A DNA stretch of 13,950 nucleotides, from the NCBI GenBank assembly GCA_023393825.1, contig JAEXBW010000105.1, positions 1-13,950 on the forward strand, given 5' to 3'. The first letter of the stretch is position 1. Every line of letters starts with the position of its first letter. A program made the position numbers and the translations under genes. This DNA comes from Elusimicrobiota bacterium (GTDB lineage Bacteria; Elusimicrobiota; Elusimicrobia; Elusimicrobiales; Elusimicrobiaceae). A model generated the notes under the pieces. The model worked only from the letters and a program-made list of their open reading frames with translations, ran no database searches and had not been told where the DNA came from. Shown here one piece after another: positions 7,672 through 13,950 of this stretch.

Positions 7672-8332
7672 ACTTTCCGCCTTTGCGCTTTGCGCTTTTG
7701 TTTTAGCCGCGCCCGTTTTTGCCCAAACCGCCAAGCAGGATAAGCAGCAAAAGCAAAAACCCGCCGCCGCAAAAGCTGCCATCTCCGACGAGCAAAAAAC
7801 AGTTTTGGAAAATTTTGCAGCGTGGGACGGCAAGCTTAAAACCCTAAGCCTTTCTTTTGAGCAGTTAACGAGTTTTGAAGGGACGGAGATTTCCGCCTCG
7901 TCGGGCCGTTTGTATAAAAAAGATAATAATATAAGGCTTGATACTTTGCAAAAAGGCAAGGTAACGCAAAGCGCGGTTACGGATAAAAAGATAATTAATA
8001 TTTTAGACGAGAAGGGAAAACTTATAACGCAGCTTTCCTGGCAGGAATGGCAGGCGGCGCAGGCAAATAAGGCATTGTTTGACTTCGGCAATTATAAGGA
8101 AGTTTTAAAAACGCATAAAGTAAAGGAATTCGGCAAAACGGAAGGCGGTTATAAACTGGTGTTGACGCCCGCCGCCGCGCCCGCGGGGGAAAGTTACCTT
8201 TTAGAGTTTGTGCTTAACGCTAAAGATTATTTTCCAATGCAGATAGCCGTAAGCAACGGCGGAACAAAGACTCAAACCGTACTTAACGATATCAGAAAAA
8301 ATATAAAGCTGGAAGAGAGAATTTTTAAATGA
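7652..8332 (+). CDS. lolA: LolA-like outer-membrane lipoprotein carrier
   Basis: LolA is a periplasmic chaperone that takes lipoproteins released from the inner membrane and delivers them to the outer membrane. The 226-residue product starts with a clear signal peptide: basic MTRFINK, a hydrophobic core, and VFA before the likely cleavage after A24. A Lys/Gln/Ala-rich stretch (25-45) follows. The rest fits the LolA half-barrel pattern: LKTLSLSFEQ (62-71), SSGRLYKKDNNIRLD (83-97), KIINILDEKGKLI (113-125), YLLEFVLNAKDYFPMQI (182-198) and a closing segment ending NIKLEERIFK. It is slightly longer than E. coli LolA (203). The ftsK-lolA gene order is also found in proteobacteria, which strengthens the call. 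Sequence identity to classical LolA looks low, so a relative with another hydrophobic cargo is possible. No lolB is visible. Its stop overlaps the pgsA start (ATGA). Confidence 0.78.
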   Translation: MTRFINKLSAFALCAFVLAAPVFAQTAKQDKQQKQKPAAAKAAISDEQKTVLENFAAWDGKLKTLSLSFEQLTSFEGTEISASSGRLYKKDNNIRLDTLQKGKVTQSAVTDKKIINILDEKGKLITQLSWQEWQAAQANKALFDFGNYKEVLKTHKVKEFGKTEGGYKLVLTPAAAPAGESYLLEFVLNAKDYFPMQIAVSNGGTKTQTVLNDIRKNIKLEERIFK

Positions 8333-8958
8333 AAATGAGAATGACTTTGCCAAATAAAATTACGCTTACGCGCGCAGGTTTGGCTATAATTATGTTTTTG
8401 CTTATGATAACGGGTAACCCGTGGGCTTTGGTAGTATCTTCTTTGGTGTTCGGCGTTGCGGCAGGTACGGACTGGATTGACGGGCGCATTGCCAGACAAA
8501 CAAATACTTACACTCCTTTCGGCGCGATTGTGGACCCTTTTGTAGATAAAATTTTAGTAGGCGCGGCCTTTTTTGCTTTTACGGAAATCCGCTCTATCAG
8601 CGTACCCGTTTGGGCGGTGTTTTTTATTATTATGCGCGAGTTGATGGTATCCACTTTGCGCGTACTTGCCGCTTTAAATAACAATGTTCTTGCGGCGGAA
8701 AGGTGGGGCAAATTTAAAACAACCGTTCAGCTTATTGCTATCGGCGTAATTTTTGTTATTTTGGACTTGCAGGTTTTAACGCATCTGTTTAAAGGCGGCG
8801 CGCGCGAGAATATGGAGTTTATAAATATGGTTCTTGTAAAGTTGCCCTACGGCGTTACGGTTATAACGGCGGTGGTAACGTGTTTTAGCGCGTTTTCTTA
8901 TTTAAAGAACAACTGGGAGATGCTTAAAAAATCTTGGAGTTTGCCCGTAAATGACTAA
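8329..8958 (+). CDS. pgsA: CDP-diacylglycerol--glycerol-3-phosphate 3-phosphatidyltransferase
   Basis: PgsA joins CDP-diacylglycerol and glycerol-3-phosphate to give phosphatidylglycerophosphate and CMP at the inner membrane, the committed step to phosphatidylglycerol. The 209-residue product begins with the typical LPNKITLTRAGL entry. It carries the complete CDP-alcohol phosphatidyltransferase motif: D48, D51, G52, A55, R56, then G65, D69 and D73 with the expected spacing. Hydrophobic segments at about 15-45, 76-112, 128-150 and 170-190 agree with the multi-pass fold. Length is normal for the family. It overlaps lolA by four bases (ATGA). ATGs at 8335 and 8341 are possible alternative starts that would remove two or four residues. 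The next gene encodes the enzyme for the following step. Confidence 0.95.
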   Translation: MKMRMTLPNKITLTRAGLAIIMFLLMITGNPWALVVSSLVFGVAAGTDWIDGRIARQTNTYTPFGAIVDPFVDKILVGAAFFAFTEIRSISVPVWAVFFIIMRELMVSTLRVLAALNNNVLAAERWGKFKTTVQLIAIGVIFVILDLQVLTHLFKGGARENMEFINMVLVKLPYGVTVITAVVTCFSAFSYLKNNWEMLKKSWSLPVND

Positions 8959-9472
8959 TACCATTTTAAAATTCTTTGCCACGGGCGGGTTTATAAGTTA
9001 TATACCCACGGCGATACTTAAGAATAAAAAAAATACGGGCGCGGGCTTTTTGGGGACATTGGAAGGCGTACTTCTATATCTGTTTTTTATGCCGCAAAAT
9101 TATTTGGCTTACGCGGCGGTATTGGCGGTTTTTATAGTTTTTTCTTCTTATGTTTCCGACAGGGTTAACTTTGGCGACGGCAAGAAAGACAACCCTAAAA
9201 TAGTTATAGACGAGATTGCGGGATATTTTTTGGCTGTGGCCTTTTTGCCCAAAACGGGTTTTATCGCGCTTTTGGCTTTTGTATTTTTCAGAATTTTTGA
9301 CTCGTCAAAAATAGGTTTTATAAAACGGACCGAAAGCTTCGGTTCCGCCTGCGGGCAAAGCTTTAAACATAAATATTGCATAAACGGCTTTGCCGTCGTA
9401 TTAGACGACCTTGCCGCAGGCTTGGCGGCTAACCTGATATTGCAGGTTTTGCTGCTGTTAAAATTATTATAA
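8951..9472 (+). CDS. pgpA: Phosphatidylglycerophosphatase A
   Basis: PgpA removes the terminal phosphate from phosphatidylglycerophosphate to give phosphatidylglycerol in the inner membrane. The 173-residue product, normal in length, shows the family landmarks in order: ATGGF near the N-terminus, GAGFLGTLEG (30-39), DNPKIVIDEIAGY (80-92, acidic D87/E88), FRIFDSSK (113-120) and LDDLAAGLAANL (151-162, D152/D153). It has several hydrophobic helices (about 38-68, 90-115, 150-172). It starts eight bases before the pgsA stop, so the two consecutive steps of one pathway are translationally linked. The FDxxK motif lacks the proline pair common after the lysine (here KIGF), and a stretch of about 20 residues (125-145) separates it from the DD motif, so this is a somewhat divergent member. 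Confidence 0.88.
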   Translation: MTNTILKFFATGGFISYIPTAILKNKKNTGAGFLGTLEGVLLYLFFMPQNYLAYAAVLAVFIVFSSYVSDRVNFGDGKKDNPKIVIDEIAGYFLAVAFLPKTGFIALLAFVFFRIFDSSKIGFIKRTESFGSACGQSFKHKYCINGFAVVLDDLAAGLAANLILQVLLLLKLL

Positions 9473-9487
9473 GGAGAGTAATTTATT

Positions 9488-10189
9488 ATGGATTTTTCGC
9501 ACATGGGCAGTTTTAAAGAACTTTTAAAAGCGGGCGGGCCGGTACTTATCTTTTTGGTGGCTCTTTCCGTCTATTCCCTTTCAATAATGATAGACAGATT
9601 TATAAAGTATAAAAGCAGCATAAATAAATCCCGCAAGCTTATGGAATATGTGCGCTACCAGCTGCCCGCCAGAAATTTTACCAAGATAATGGACGCTTGC
9701 CGCAAGGGGGGGTATTCCAATACTCCCGCCGCAAAACTGGTGCTTAATTTACTTAAGTCAGACAAAACAACCCTTGCCGAACTTAACGATTTATCAGATT
9801 CTATTATAGATTGGGAAATTGCACAGCTTTCCCGCAAGCTTTCCGTCTTAGCCACGCTTGCCAGCACAACGCCGTTTATCGGCTTGTTCGGCACGGTTTT
9901 GGGTGTTATGCGCGCCTTTGCGGATTTATCTTCCGCCGCGGGCGCGGGCGCAGGGCCTTCCGCCGTGGCTAAAGGTATTTCCGAAGCTTTGGTTAACACG
10001 GCCGCGGGTTTGTTTGTGGCGGTACCCGCGCTTATCGCTTATAACTACTTTTTAAGCAAGATAAACTTTTTTACCAAAAATATGGAATATATGGCGCAGG
10101 AGGTTATCTCCGCCAAGCTTTATATTCCTGCCGACGAGCCGTCCGTAATCAACACGCCTGAAGACGTAGTTTCAGCGGGGCAGTTATGA
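9488..10189 (+). CDS. TolQ/ExbB-type proton channel subunit
   Basis: This family (MotA/TolQ/ExbB) forms the inner-membrane ring that, with TolR/ExbD, converts proton flow into force passed to TolA/TonB. The 233-residue product (E. coli TolQ 230) has three membrane helices: about 17-35, 122-145 and 167-187. A cytoplasmic domain lies between the first and second. The conserved core is present: TPFIGLFGTVLGVMRAF (128-144) and GISEALVNTAAGLFVAVPALIAYN (163-186), with a threonine at 171 in the channel helix. AAGGAGAG at 9471-9478 supports the ATG at 9488. The stop overlaps the next start (ATGA). TolQ and ExbB cannot be told apart safely by eye. Position with division and envelope genes favours TolQ, but no tolB or pal follows. 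Confidence 0.92.
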   Translation: MDFSHMGSFKELLKAGGPVLIFLVALSVYSLSIMIDRFIKYKSSINKSRKLMEYVRYQLPARNFTKIMDACRKGGYSNTPAAKLVLNLLKSDKTTLAELNDLSDSIIDWEIAQLSRKLSVLATLASTTPFIGLFGTVLGVMRAFADLSSAAGAGAGPSAVAKGISEALVNTAAGLFVAVPALIAYNYFLSKINFFTKNMEYMAQEVISAKLYIPADEPSVINTPEDVVSAGQL

Positions 10190-10593
10190 AAGCAAGACGC
10201 CATTCCAATGAATTGATGGGCGAAATTAATATGGTGCCTTTTATAGACATCACTTTAATTCTGCTTATCATTTTTATGGTTATGACGCCATTTATCGTCC
10301 AGTCCCAGCTTAATGTGGATTTGCCCAGCGCGTCCGCCGTAAACACCGTTACGGAAAGCAATGTTATAAGGGTGGAAATAGCCAAAAACGGACAGGTTAA
10401 AGTGCAGGACAGGGCTGTTTCCTTAGATAACCTTGAACACGAACTTACCCTGCGCTTGGGCCGCTCGCGCGAAAAAACAATTTTAGTACAGGCCGATAGA
10501 GATGTCCCCATACAAAAAGTTGTAACCGTTTTTGATATTGCCAAAAAACTTGGCGCGGCCAAGCTTGGCATCGGCGTAACAAATAAGGAGTAA
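10186..10593 (+). CDS. TolR/ExbD-type biopolymer transport protein
   Basis: This is the partner of the preceding channel subunit, with one membrane helix and a periplasmic domain that contacts the cell wall. The 135-residue product has the typical short cytoplasmic start with GEINMVPFIDITL, where D21 is the proton-carrying aspartate at the head of the membrane helix (about 19-40). The periplasmic domain (about 55-133) shows the usual pattern NVIRVEIAKNGQVKVQD, then TILVQADRDVPIQKVVTVFDIAKKLG. All key features are intact and the length is normal. It overlaps the channel gene by four bases and precedes the TolA/TonB-like gene by two bases. Confidence 0.93.
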   Translation: MKARRHSNELMGEINMVPFIDITLILLIIFMVMTPFIVQSQLNVDLPSASAVNTVTESNVIRVEIAKNGQVKVQDRAVSLDNLEHELTLRLGRSREKTILVQADRDVPIQKVVTVFDIAKKLGAAKLGIGVTNKE

Positions 10594-10595
10594 TA

Positions 10596-11372
10596 ATGAA
10601 CCGCTCCCTTATATATTCAAGCGCGATACACGCTTTTTTCTTTTTGCTGATGTTGGTGTTTTTGCACCCTTCTGCTCAAAAGACTAAAGCCGTGTACACT
10701 ATTGATTTTATAGGAAGCGCGTCCCAGCCTATGCGTTACGGCGAGCCTGAACCCTCAGGTGGCGCGGCGCAGCAAAAAGCGGCCGAACCGCCCAAACAGG
10801 AACAGTCGGAAATTAAGGCACCCAAAGCCGAACCCGTAAAAGAAAAAGCAAAACCCGCAAAGCCTAAATATAACTCGGAAGAGCAAATTTCCGCCAAAGC
10901 GAAAAAAGGCGCAAAAGAAAACCCTAAAGATACCCCGAAAGAAGAACCTAAAAAAGAGGAAAAGGTTGTACTTTCCAAACCCAGTATTTTGGGCGAGGTG
11001 GAAAGCGAAAGCCTTAACGCGGCGGACTTGCACAACCTTGGCGCAGGCGCCGATAACGGGGGCATAAATGCGGTTAGAGCCAGTTTTACCAACTTTCCCT
11101 ATCCTTGGTATATAACGCAGGTAAGGAACAGCCTTTGGAAGCAATGGGAAAAAAGAATGCCCAACACATCGGGCTTAAGCACTTTGGTTTCTTTTAATAT
11201 AGACAGATACGGGGCTATTTACGGCGTGCAGATAGAAAAGTCTTCCGGCAATGATTCTTACGACTATGCCGCTACCTCCGCCGTGCAAAACTCCGCGCCT
11301 TACCCGCCGCTGCCAAAAGGCTTCGGCAAAGATATACTTACCGTAACCGTAGAATTTAAAAACGAGGATTGA
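10596..11372 (+). CDS. TolA/TonB-family energy transducer
   Basis: This protein would span the periplasm and pass force from the TolQR/ExbBD motor to an outer-membrane partner. The 258-residue product has one N-terminal membrane helix (about 7-24) containing S8/S9 and H12, like the Ser-His face of TonB and TolA helices. Residues 47-125 form a Lys/Glu/Pro/Ala-rich extended linker. The C-terminal domain at about 168-256 has WYITQVRNSLWKQW, then VSFNIDRYGAIYGVQIEKSSGN, a DYAATSAV helix and PYPPLPKGFG, which is the TonB_2/TolA-like fold pattern. AAGGAG at 10585-10590 is its ribosome binding site. The C-domain looks more TolA-like than classical TonB, but no TolB, Pal or TonB-dependent receptor is visible to settle the partner. 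Confidence 0.88.
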   Translation: MNRSLIYSSAIHAFFFLLMLVFLHPSAQKTKAVYTIDFIGSASQPMRYGEPEPSGGAAQQKAAEPPKQEQSEIKAPKAEPVKEKAKPAKPKYNSEEQISAKAKKGAKENPKDTPKEEPKKEEKVVLSKPSILGEVESESLNAADLHNLGAGADNGGINAVRASFTNFPYPWYITQVRNSLWKQWEKRMPNTSGLSTLVSFNIDRYGAIYGVQIEKSSGNDSYDYAATSAVQNSAPYPPLPKGFGKDILTVTVEFKNED

Positions 11373-11373
11373 C

Positions 11374-11901
11374 GTGACTATAATTTGGCGTATTTTCCTT
11401 CTTACTATTTTGCACGCGGGTGTTTTGATTTTATTTCCAAATTACCCTTCTTCCGCGCCGCTTACGCTGTTGGTATTATTTGGGGTATTTGTTCTTGCAA
11501 CTTTGCTCCTTTCCGCAATATTTTCTATCCTATGGTTAAGCCGCAGTGTTGCGTTTAGGGCTTTATTTGATTTTCTGTTGGTGGTATCTGTCAGTGTGAT
11601 GCTTTTGGTTCTTACGCCGCAAGCTAACGAAGAAAGCCCCGCCGATAAACTTATGCGGGGGAAATATCCCACCGTAGCGGATGTGAAAATGGGGTGGAGC
11701 AGTTTTAAATTATTATTTTCCAAAGACTCTTTGCAAAAAGATATTGCGCCTGTTATGACGGAATTTAACCGCGGCGCTAAAATTATCAAAGATGCCGTTG
11801 AAAAAGATAAAATAGCCAAAAGCGATACCCGCGCGGATGATAATGCCGCAGACAAGAGAGAGCAGAAAGCGGGCAAAGACGGAAAAAGAGGTAAAAAATA
11901 A
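11374..11901 (+). CDS. Three-helix membrane protein with charged C-terminal tail, function unknown
   Basis: I do not recognise this 175-residue protein. It has three hydrophobic helices at about 5-21, 29-54 and 62-81. A short soluble part with RGKYPTVADVKMGW (95-108) and FKLLFSKDSLQKDI (111-124) follows, then a very charged Lys/Asp/Glu-rich tail (135-175, ending GKRGKK). There is no signal cleavage site. GTG 11374 is the chosen start: GAGGA at 11364-11368 lies five bases upstream and the previous gene stops at 11372. It occupies the place where tolB often follows tolA, but nothing in it resembles the TolB beta-propeller. Its stop overlaps the next ATG by one base (TAATG), so it is probably translated together with its neighbours. 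It could be an accessory of the Tol/Exb motor or belong to the epimerase group. Confidence 0.8.
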   Translation: MTIIWRIFLLTILHAGVLILFPNYPSSAPLTLLVLFGVFVLATLLLSAIFSILWLSRSVAFRALFDFLLVVSVSVMLLVLTPQANEESPADKLMRGKYPTVADVKMGWSSFKLLFSKDSLQKDIAPVMTEFNRGAKIIKDAVEKDKIAKSDTRADDNAADKREQKAGKDGKRGKK

Positions 11902-12860
11902 TGAAAAAGGCCGTAATAACAGGCGGTAACGGTTTTATAGGCAAAATACTTACCGATAAACTTATAGAAAAAGGATATACGGTAAAGATTTTCTCCCGCA
12001 ATAAACCGCACGCTTTTGCCGATAACCCCGCGGTTGAAACCGTGCGGGTTGATTATAACAGCGTGGAAAGCCTTAAAAGCGAATTGCTTGATGCCGAGGT
12101 TGTTTTTCACCTTGCGGCGGCTATTTTTGCCTTTAATAAAGAAGAATTTTGGCAGGCCAATGTTACCGTTACGGAAAACCTTACCGAGGCCGTAAAACAG
12201 GCGGGCTGTATTAAAAGTTTTGTTTACCTCTCCAGTCAGGCGGCGGCGGGGCCTAGCGCGTATAAAAATAATCCCAAGACGGAGGCTGACGCGCCTAATC
12301 CCGTGTCCGACTACGGCATTACAAAGCTTAAGGCGGAAGACGCCGTTATGGCTTTGCCGCAGGAGGTGCATAAAGTTATCCTGCGCGCGCCCGTGGTTTA
12401 CGGCAAGAATGATTCGGGCGTGTCTAAAATAGCGGGCTGGGTTAAAAAAGGTTTTATGGTAAACACCTCGTCTGGCGATATGTTTTTTAATTTTGTTTAT
12501 GTTGAAGATTTGGTTAAAGCTTTATACACCGCAGCCGTTACGCCGCAGGCGGGCGGGCAGGTGTTTTTTGTGGGCGAAGCGCAAAGTTACAGCTGGCAGC
12601 ATTTTATTAATTCTATGGCGGACGCAATGGGCAGCCCGCGTCCCATAATGTTTACATTGCCGTATTTCTTTTTGGAAATTGCCGCATTTGTTTACGAGAG
12701 TATTGCAAAAGTTTTTGGCATTGCTCCCGCGCTTAACTATGATAAGATAAAAGAAGCTTCTATAACGGGCCATTGGGTTTGTAATACAAACAAGTGGATG
12801 GCCTTGACGGGGCAAAGTTTTACCCCGCTTGAACAGGGATTGAGGGAAAGTTTCAAATGA
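11901..12860 (+). CDS. NAD(P)-dependent epimerase/dehydratase (extended SDR family)
   Basis: The 319-residue product has the extended short-chain dehydrogenase layout. The dinucleotide-binding GGNGFIG (8-14) follows the first beta strand. VFHLAAAI (68-75) is the conserved sheet segment. SS at 111-112 and YGITK (Y138, K142) supply the catalytic Ser/Tyr/Lys. LRAPVVYGKND and FNFVYVEDLVKAL mark the C-terminal substrate region. The substrate cannot be read from sequence; a nucleotide sugar, a sterol-like or other lipid, or a flavonoid-type substrate are all known in this superfamily. GAGGT at 11888-11892, eight bases before the ATG, is its ribosome binding site. It overlaps the previous gene by one base and the next membrane-protein gene by four, which suggests a shared envelope role such as glycan or lipid modification. 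Confidence 0.9.
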   Translation: MKKAVITGGNGFIGKILTDKLIEKGYTVKIFSRNKPHAFADNPAVETVRVDYNSVESLKSELLDAEVVFHLAAAIFAFNKEEFWQANVTVTENLTEAVKQAGCIKSFVYLSSQAAAGPSAYKNNPKTEADAPNPVSDYGITKLKAEDAVMALPQEVHKVILRAPVVYGKNDSGVSKIAGWVKKGFMVNTSSGDMFFNFVYVEDLVKALYTAAVTPQAGGQVFFVGEAQSYSWQHFINSMADAMGSPRPIMFTLPYFFLEIAAFVYESIAKVFGIAPALNYDKIKEASITGHWVCNTNKWMALTGQSFTPLEQGLRESFK

Positions 12861-13732
12861 CAACAGAAAAAAAGCCATACCTTTTAATGCCTTGGTTTAT
12901 CGCTAAAGATTATTTGATAAGCGTCGCATTTACCATTTTTATTTTCTTTTTGGGTTTTAAGTGGACGCTTTTGGGCCTGTTTTGGATACCGGTTATATTA
13001 AATCCGTTTATATACGCCTTCGTCGTAATAGCGTGGATTTATTATAACTATATGTGGCTTAGAACAGCGCTTTATTTGCCCAGCACGATGGTTGGCGTAA
13101 AAAGAACTTACGCGGCTTTCGGTATAAAAATATCGTGGTTAAAGTGTTTTTATATAACGCTTTGCAAAGCCAATAAAATCCGCAAGGAAGATATTACAAT
13201 TAAACGTCAGAACGAGTATATAAAAGTTTTGGCGGCCACTTTTTCCAAGCCAGCGGTTATGCTTGATTTTAAGAGGGGGGAGGCGCATCAGCTTTCCACC
13301 GCAATATTTATACACACGCGCCGCAAAGTTGTGGACATACATAAAGCCCTGCTACCGTATATGGTGCCTATTTTTATAGCTTTGCTTATTTTAACGCCGC
13401 TGTTTGTGTTTGCGCCTGCTTATAACTACGCTTTTTTGGCGGAAAAATTAAGGCATACCCCGCCGATGATGAGCTTTTGGATGTATCTGCTTATTTTGCC
13501 CGTAAAGTTTTTATGGATTTTTAAAATATTAAGCATATTGGCGGCAAATATAATATCGCCGCTGGCGGTTATGCCCGCAATAAATATTTTTGCGGATTAC
13601 GCCAAAGAAAAGAATTTAAAAATTAAACTTAAAAAAGAACACAGCATTTCTTTAGACGCGTTAATGGCTACGGCGATGATTGTGATAAGTTTAGTTTTTT
13701 ATATTTCTATTTTGTCTAATATTTTGTTATAA
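12857..13732 (+). CDS. Polytopic membrane protein, function unknown
   Basis: I do not recognise this 291-residue protein. It has about five to six hydrophobic helices: roughly 18-33, 37-64, 167-188, 203-231, 232-247 and 268-290. Between the second and third lies a basic region of about 100 residues (70-165) with several Lys/Arg clusters (NKIRKEDITIKRQNEYIK, HTRRKVVDIHK), probably cytoplasmic. A second Lys-rich loop (249-262) precedes the last helix. No catalytic motif is obvious. It begins four bases inside the epimerase gene (ATGA) and is the last gene before a strong terminator, so it is part of the same transcript. A role in membrane lipid or glycan handling with the epimerase is a guess from position only. 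Confidence 0.82.
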   Translation: MTTEKKPYLLMPWFIAKDYLISVAFTIFIFFLGFKWTLLGLFWIPVILNPFIYAFVVIAWIYYNYMWLRTALYLPSTMVGVKRTYAAFGIKISWLKCFYITLCKANKIRKEDITIKRQNEYIKVLAATFSKPAVMLDFKRGEAHQLSTAIFIHTRRKVVDIHKALLPYMVPIFIALLILTPLFVFAPAYNYAFLAEKLRHTPPMMSFWMYLLILPVKFLWIFKILSILAANIISPLAVMPAINIFADYAKEKNLKIKLKKEHSISLDALMATAMIVISLVFYISILSNILL

Positions 13733-13742
13733 TCTTATATAT

Positions 13743-13769
13743 CAAGCCTGTTTTACGGCTTGTTTTTTT
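13743..13769 (+). terminator. Intrinsic terminator at the end of the operon
   Basis: CAAGCC (13743-13748) pairs perfectly with GGCTTG (13757-13762) across an eight-base loop, and seven T residues follow at 13763-13769. It lies ten bases past the stop codon of the last gene. This is a textbook Rho-independent terminator. Confidence 0.88.
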
Positions 13770-13776
13770 GCAGGAA

Positions 13777-13794
13777 TCGGCAGTTTTCTGCCGA
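13777..13794. other. Perfect 7-bp hairpin between terminator and tRNA
   Basis: TCGGCAG (13777-13783) and CTGCCGA (13788-13794) form a perfect stem with a TTTT loop. No T tract follows on either strand, so it is not a usual terminator. It may stabilise the 3' end of read-through transcripts or be a protein-binding palindrome. Confidence 0.45.
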
Positions 13795-13810
13795 GGGCAA
13801 AAGTAGAACG

Positions 13811-13840
13811 TTGATTGATTTAAGACGACCTTTACATACT
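13811..13840 (+). promoter_or_regulatory. Weak candidate promoter for tRNA-Ser
   Basis: TTGATT (13811-13816) and CATACT (13835-13840), each four of six to the sigma-70 consensus, are 18 bases apart. Initiation would fall near 13847, just before the tRNA at 13860. The match is weak; the need for a promoter between the terminator and the tRNA is the main reason to propose it. Confidence 0.3.
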
Positions 13841-13859
13841 TCCTTTTAGCGTAATTTAA

Positions 13860-13950
13860 GGAGAGGTGGCTGAGTGGTCGAAAGCGACGGTTTGCTAAAC
13901 CGTTGTACGGGTTAATTTCCGTACCGAGGGTTCGAATCCCTCCCTCTCCG
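13860..13950 (+). tRNA. tRNA-Ser (anticodon GCU)
   Basis: The cloverleaf is complete. The acceptor stem GGAGAGG (13860-13866) pairs with CCTCTCC (13943-13949), with G as discriminator base at 13950. The anticodon stem 13887-13891/13899-13903 encloses TTGCTAA, giving anticodon GCT at 13894-13896, which reads AGC/AGU serine codons. A long variable arm (13904-13925, GTACGG paired with CCGTAC) marks a class II tRNA. The T arm is GAGGG/CCCTC (13926-13930/13938-13942) around TTCGAAT. The window ends at the discriminator base, so an encoded CCA cannot be seen. Confidence 0.97.

Larger units (their letters stand above)
4623..13732 (+). other. Apparent twelve-gene envelope and division operon
   Basis: Twelve genes run in one direction between the terminator at 4485-4518 and the one at 13743-13769. 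The gaps after accB are 28, 9, then an overlap of 20, overlaps of 4 and 8, a gap of 15, an overlap of 4, gaps of 2 and 1, and overlaps of 1 and 4 bases. No internal terminator hairpin with a T tract was seen. This is direct evidence of tight packing; co-transcription is inferred. Internal promoters inside coding regions cannot be excluded. Confidence 0.7.

Noticed and set aside
9488..11372. Reading the trio as an ExbB-ExbD-TonB iron-uptake system
   Set aside because: Not excluded, but no TonB-dependent receptor or iron gene is present and the neighbours are division and envelope genes; left as TolQ/ExbB-type without symbols.
11442..12371. Long open frame of 309 codons on the - strand
   Set aside because: It lies opposite two well-supported + strand genes, has no family resemblance, and its composition is that of a mirror of coding sequence.
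13860..13950. tRNA-Ser as an integration site of a mobile element
   Set aside because: No integrase, direct repeat or foreign-looking gene is visible, and the sequence downstream of the tRNA is outside the window.

Overview
The window reads as a stretch of chromosome from a diderm (two-membrane) bacterium of moderate G+C. The evidence for an outer membrane is a LolA-like lipoprotein carrier with a signal peptide, and a TolQ/ExbB, TolR/ExbD and TolA/TonB trio. The gene content and the presence of a giant membrane protein remind me of the Elusimicrobiota (Elusimicrobium and relatives). That placement is inference from general resemblance only. All genes are on the + strand. I see no insertion sequences, phage genes, CRISPR arrays or rRNA.

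Layout. (1) Bases 1-4466 hold the 3' part of a very large gene whose start lies outside the window. Its product has a glycine-rich N-terminal part, a coiled coil, a soluble middle region, and a C-terminal third that looks like a major facilitator superfamily (MFS) membrane domain followed by a charged tail. A hairpin terminator follows. (2) Bases 4467-4622 are a short intergenic region with that terminator, a tandem 8-bp repeat and a plausible -10 element. (3) Bases 4623-13732 are a tightly packed run of twelve genes with gaps of 28 bases or less and many overlaps: accB, a small winged-helix protein, ftsK, lolA, pgsA, pgpA, TolQ/ExbB, TolR/ExbD, TolA/TonB, a three-helix membrane protein, an NAD-dependent epimerase, and a polytopic membrane protein. 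A strong intrinsic terminator closes the run at 13743-13769. (4) Bases 13770-13859 hold a second hairpin and a weak promoter candidate, followed by tRNA-Ser(GCU), which ends on the last base of the window.

How the genes fit together. The twelve-gene run reads as a cell-envelope and division operon. AccB feeds malonyl-CoA to fatty-acid synthesis, and PgsA and PgpA make phosphatidylglycerol in consecutive steps. LolA carries lipoproteins to the outer membrane. The Tol/Exb-type motor passes proton-motive force across the periplasm, and in the Tol case helps outer-membrane constriction at division. FtsK clears and segregates chromosome ends at the septum. The three unassigned or loosely assigned genes at the end (the three-helix protein, epimerase and polytopic protein) are the least explained members. 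Together with the giant MFS-like protein they are the best places to look for something new.
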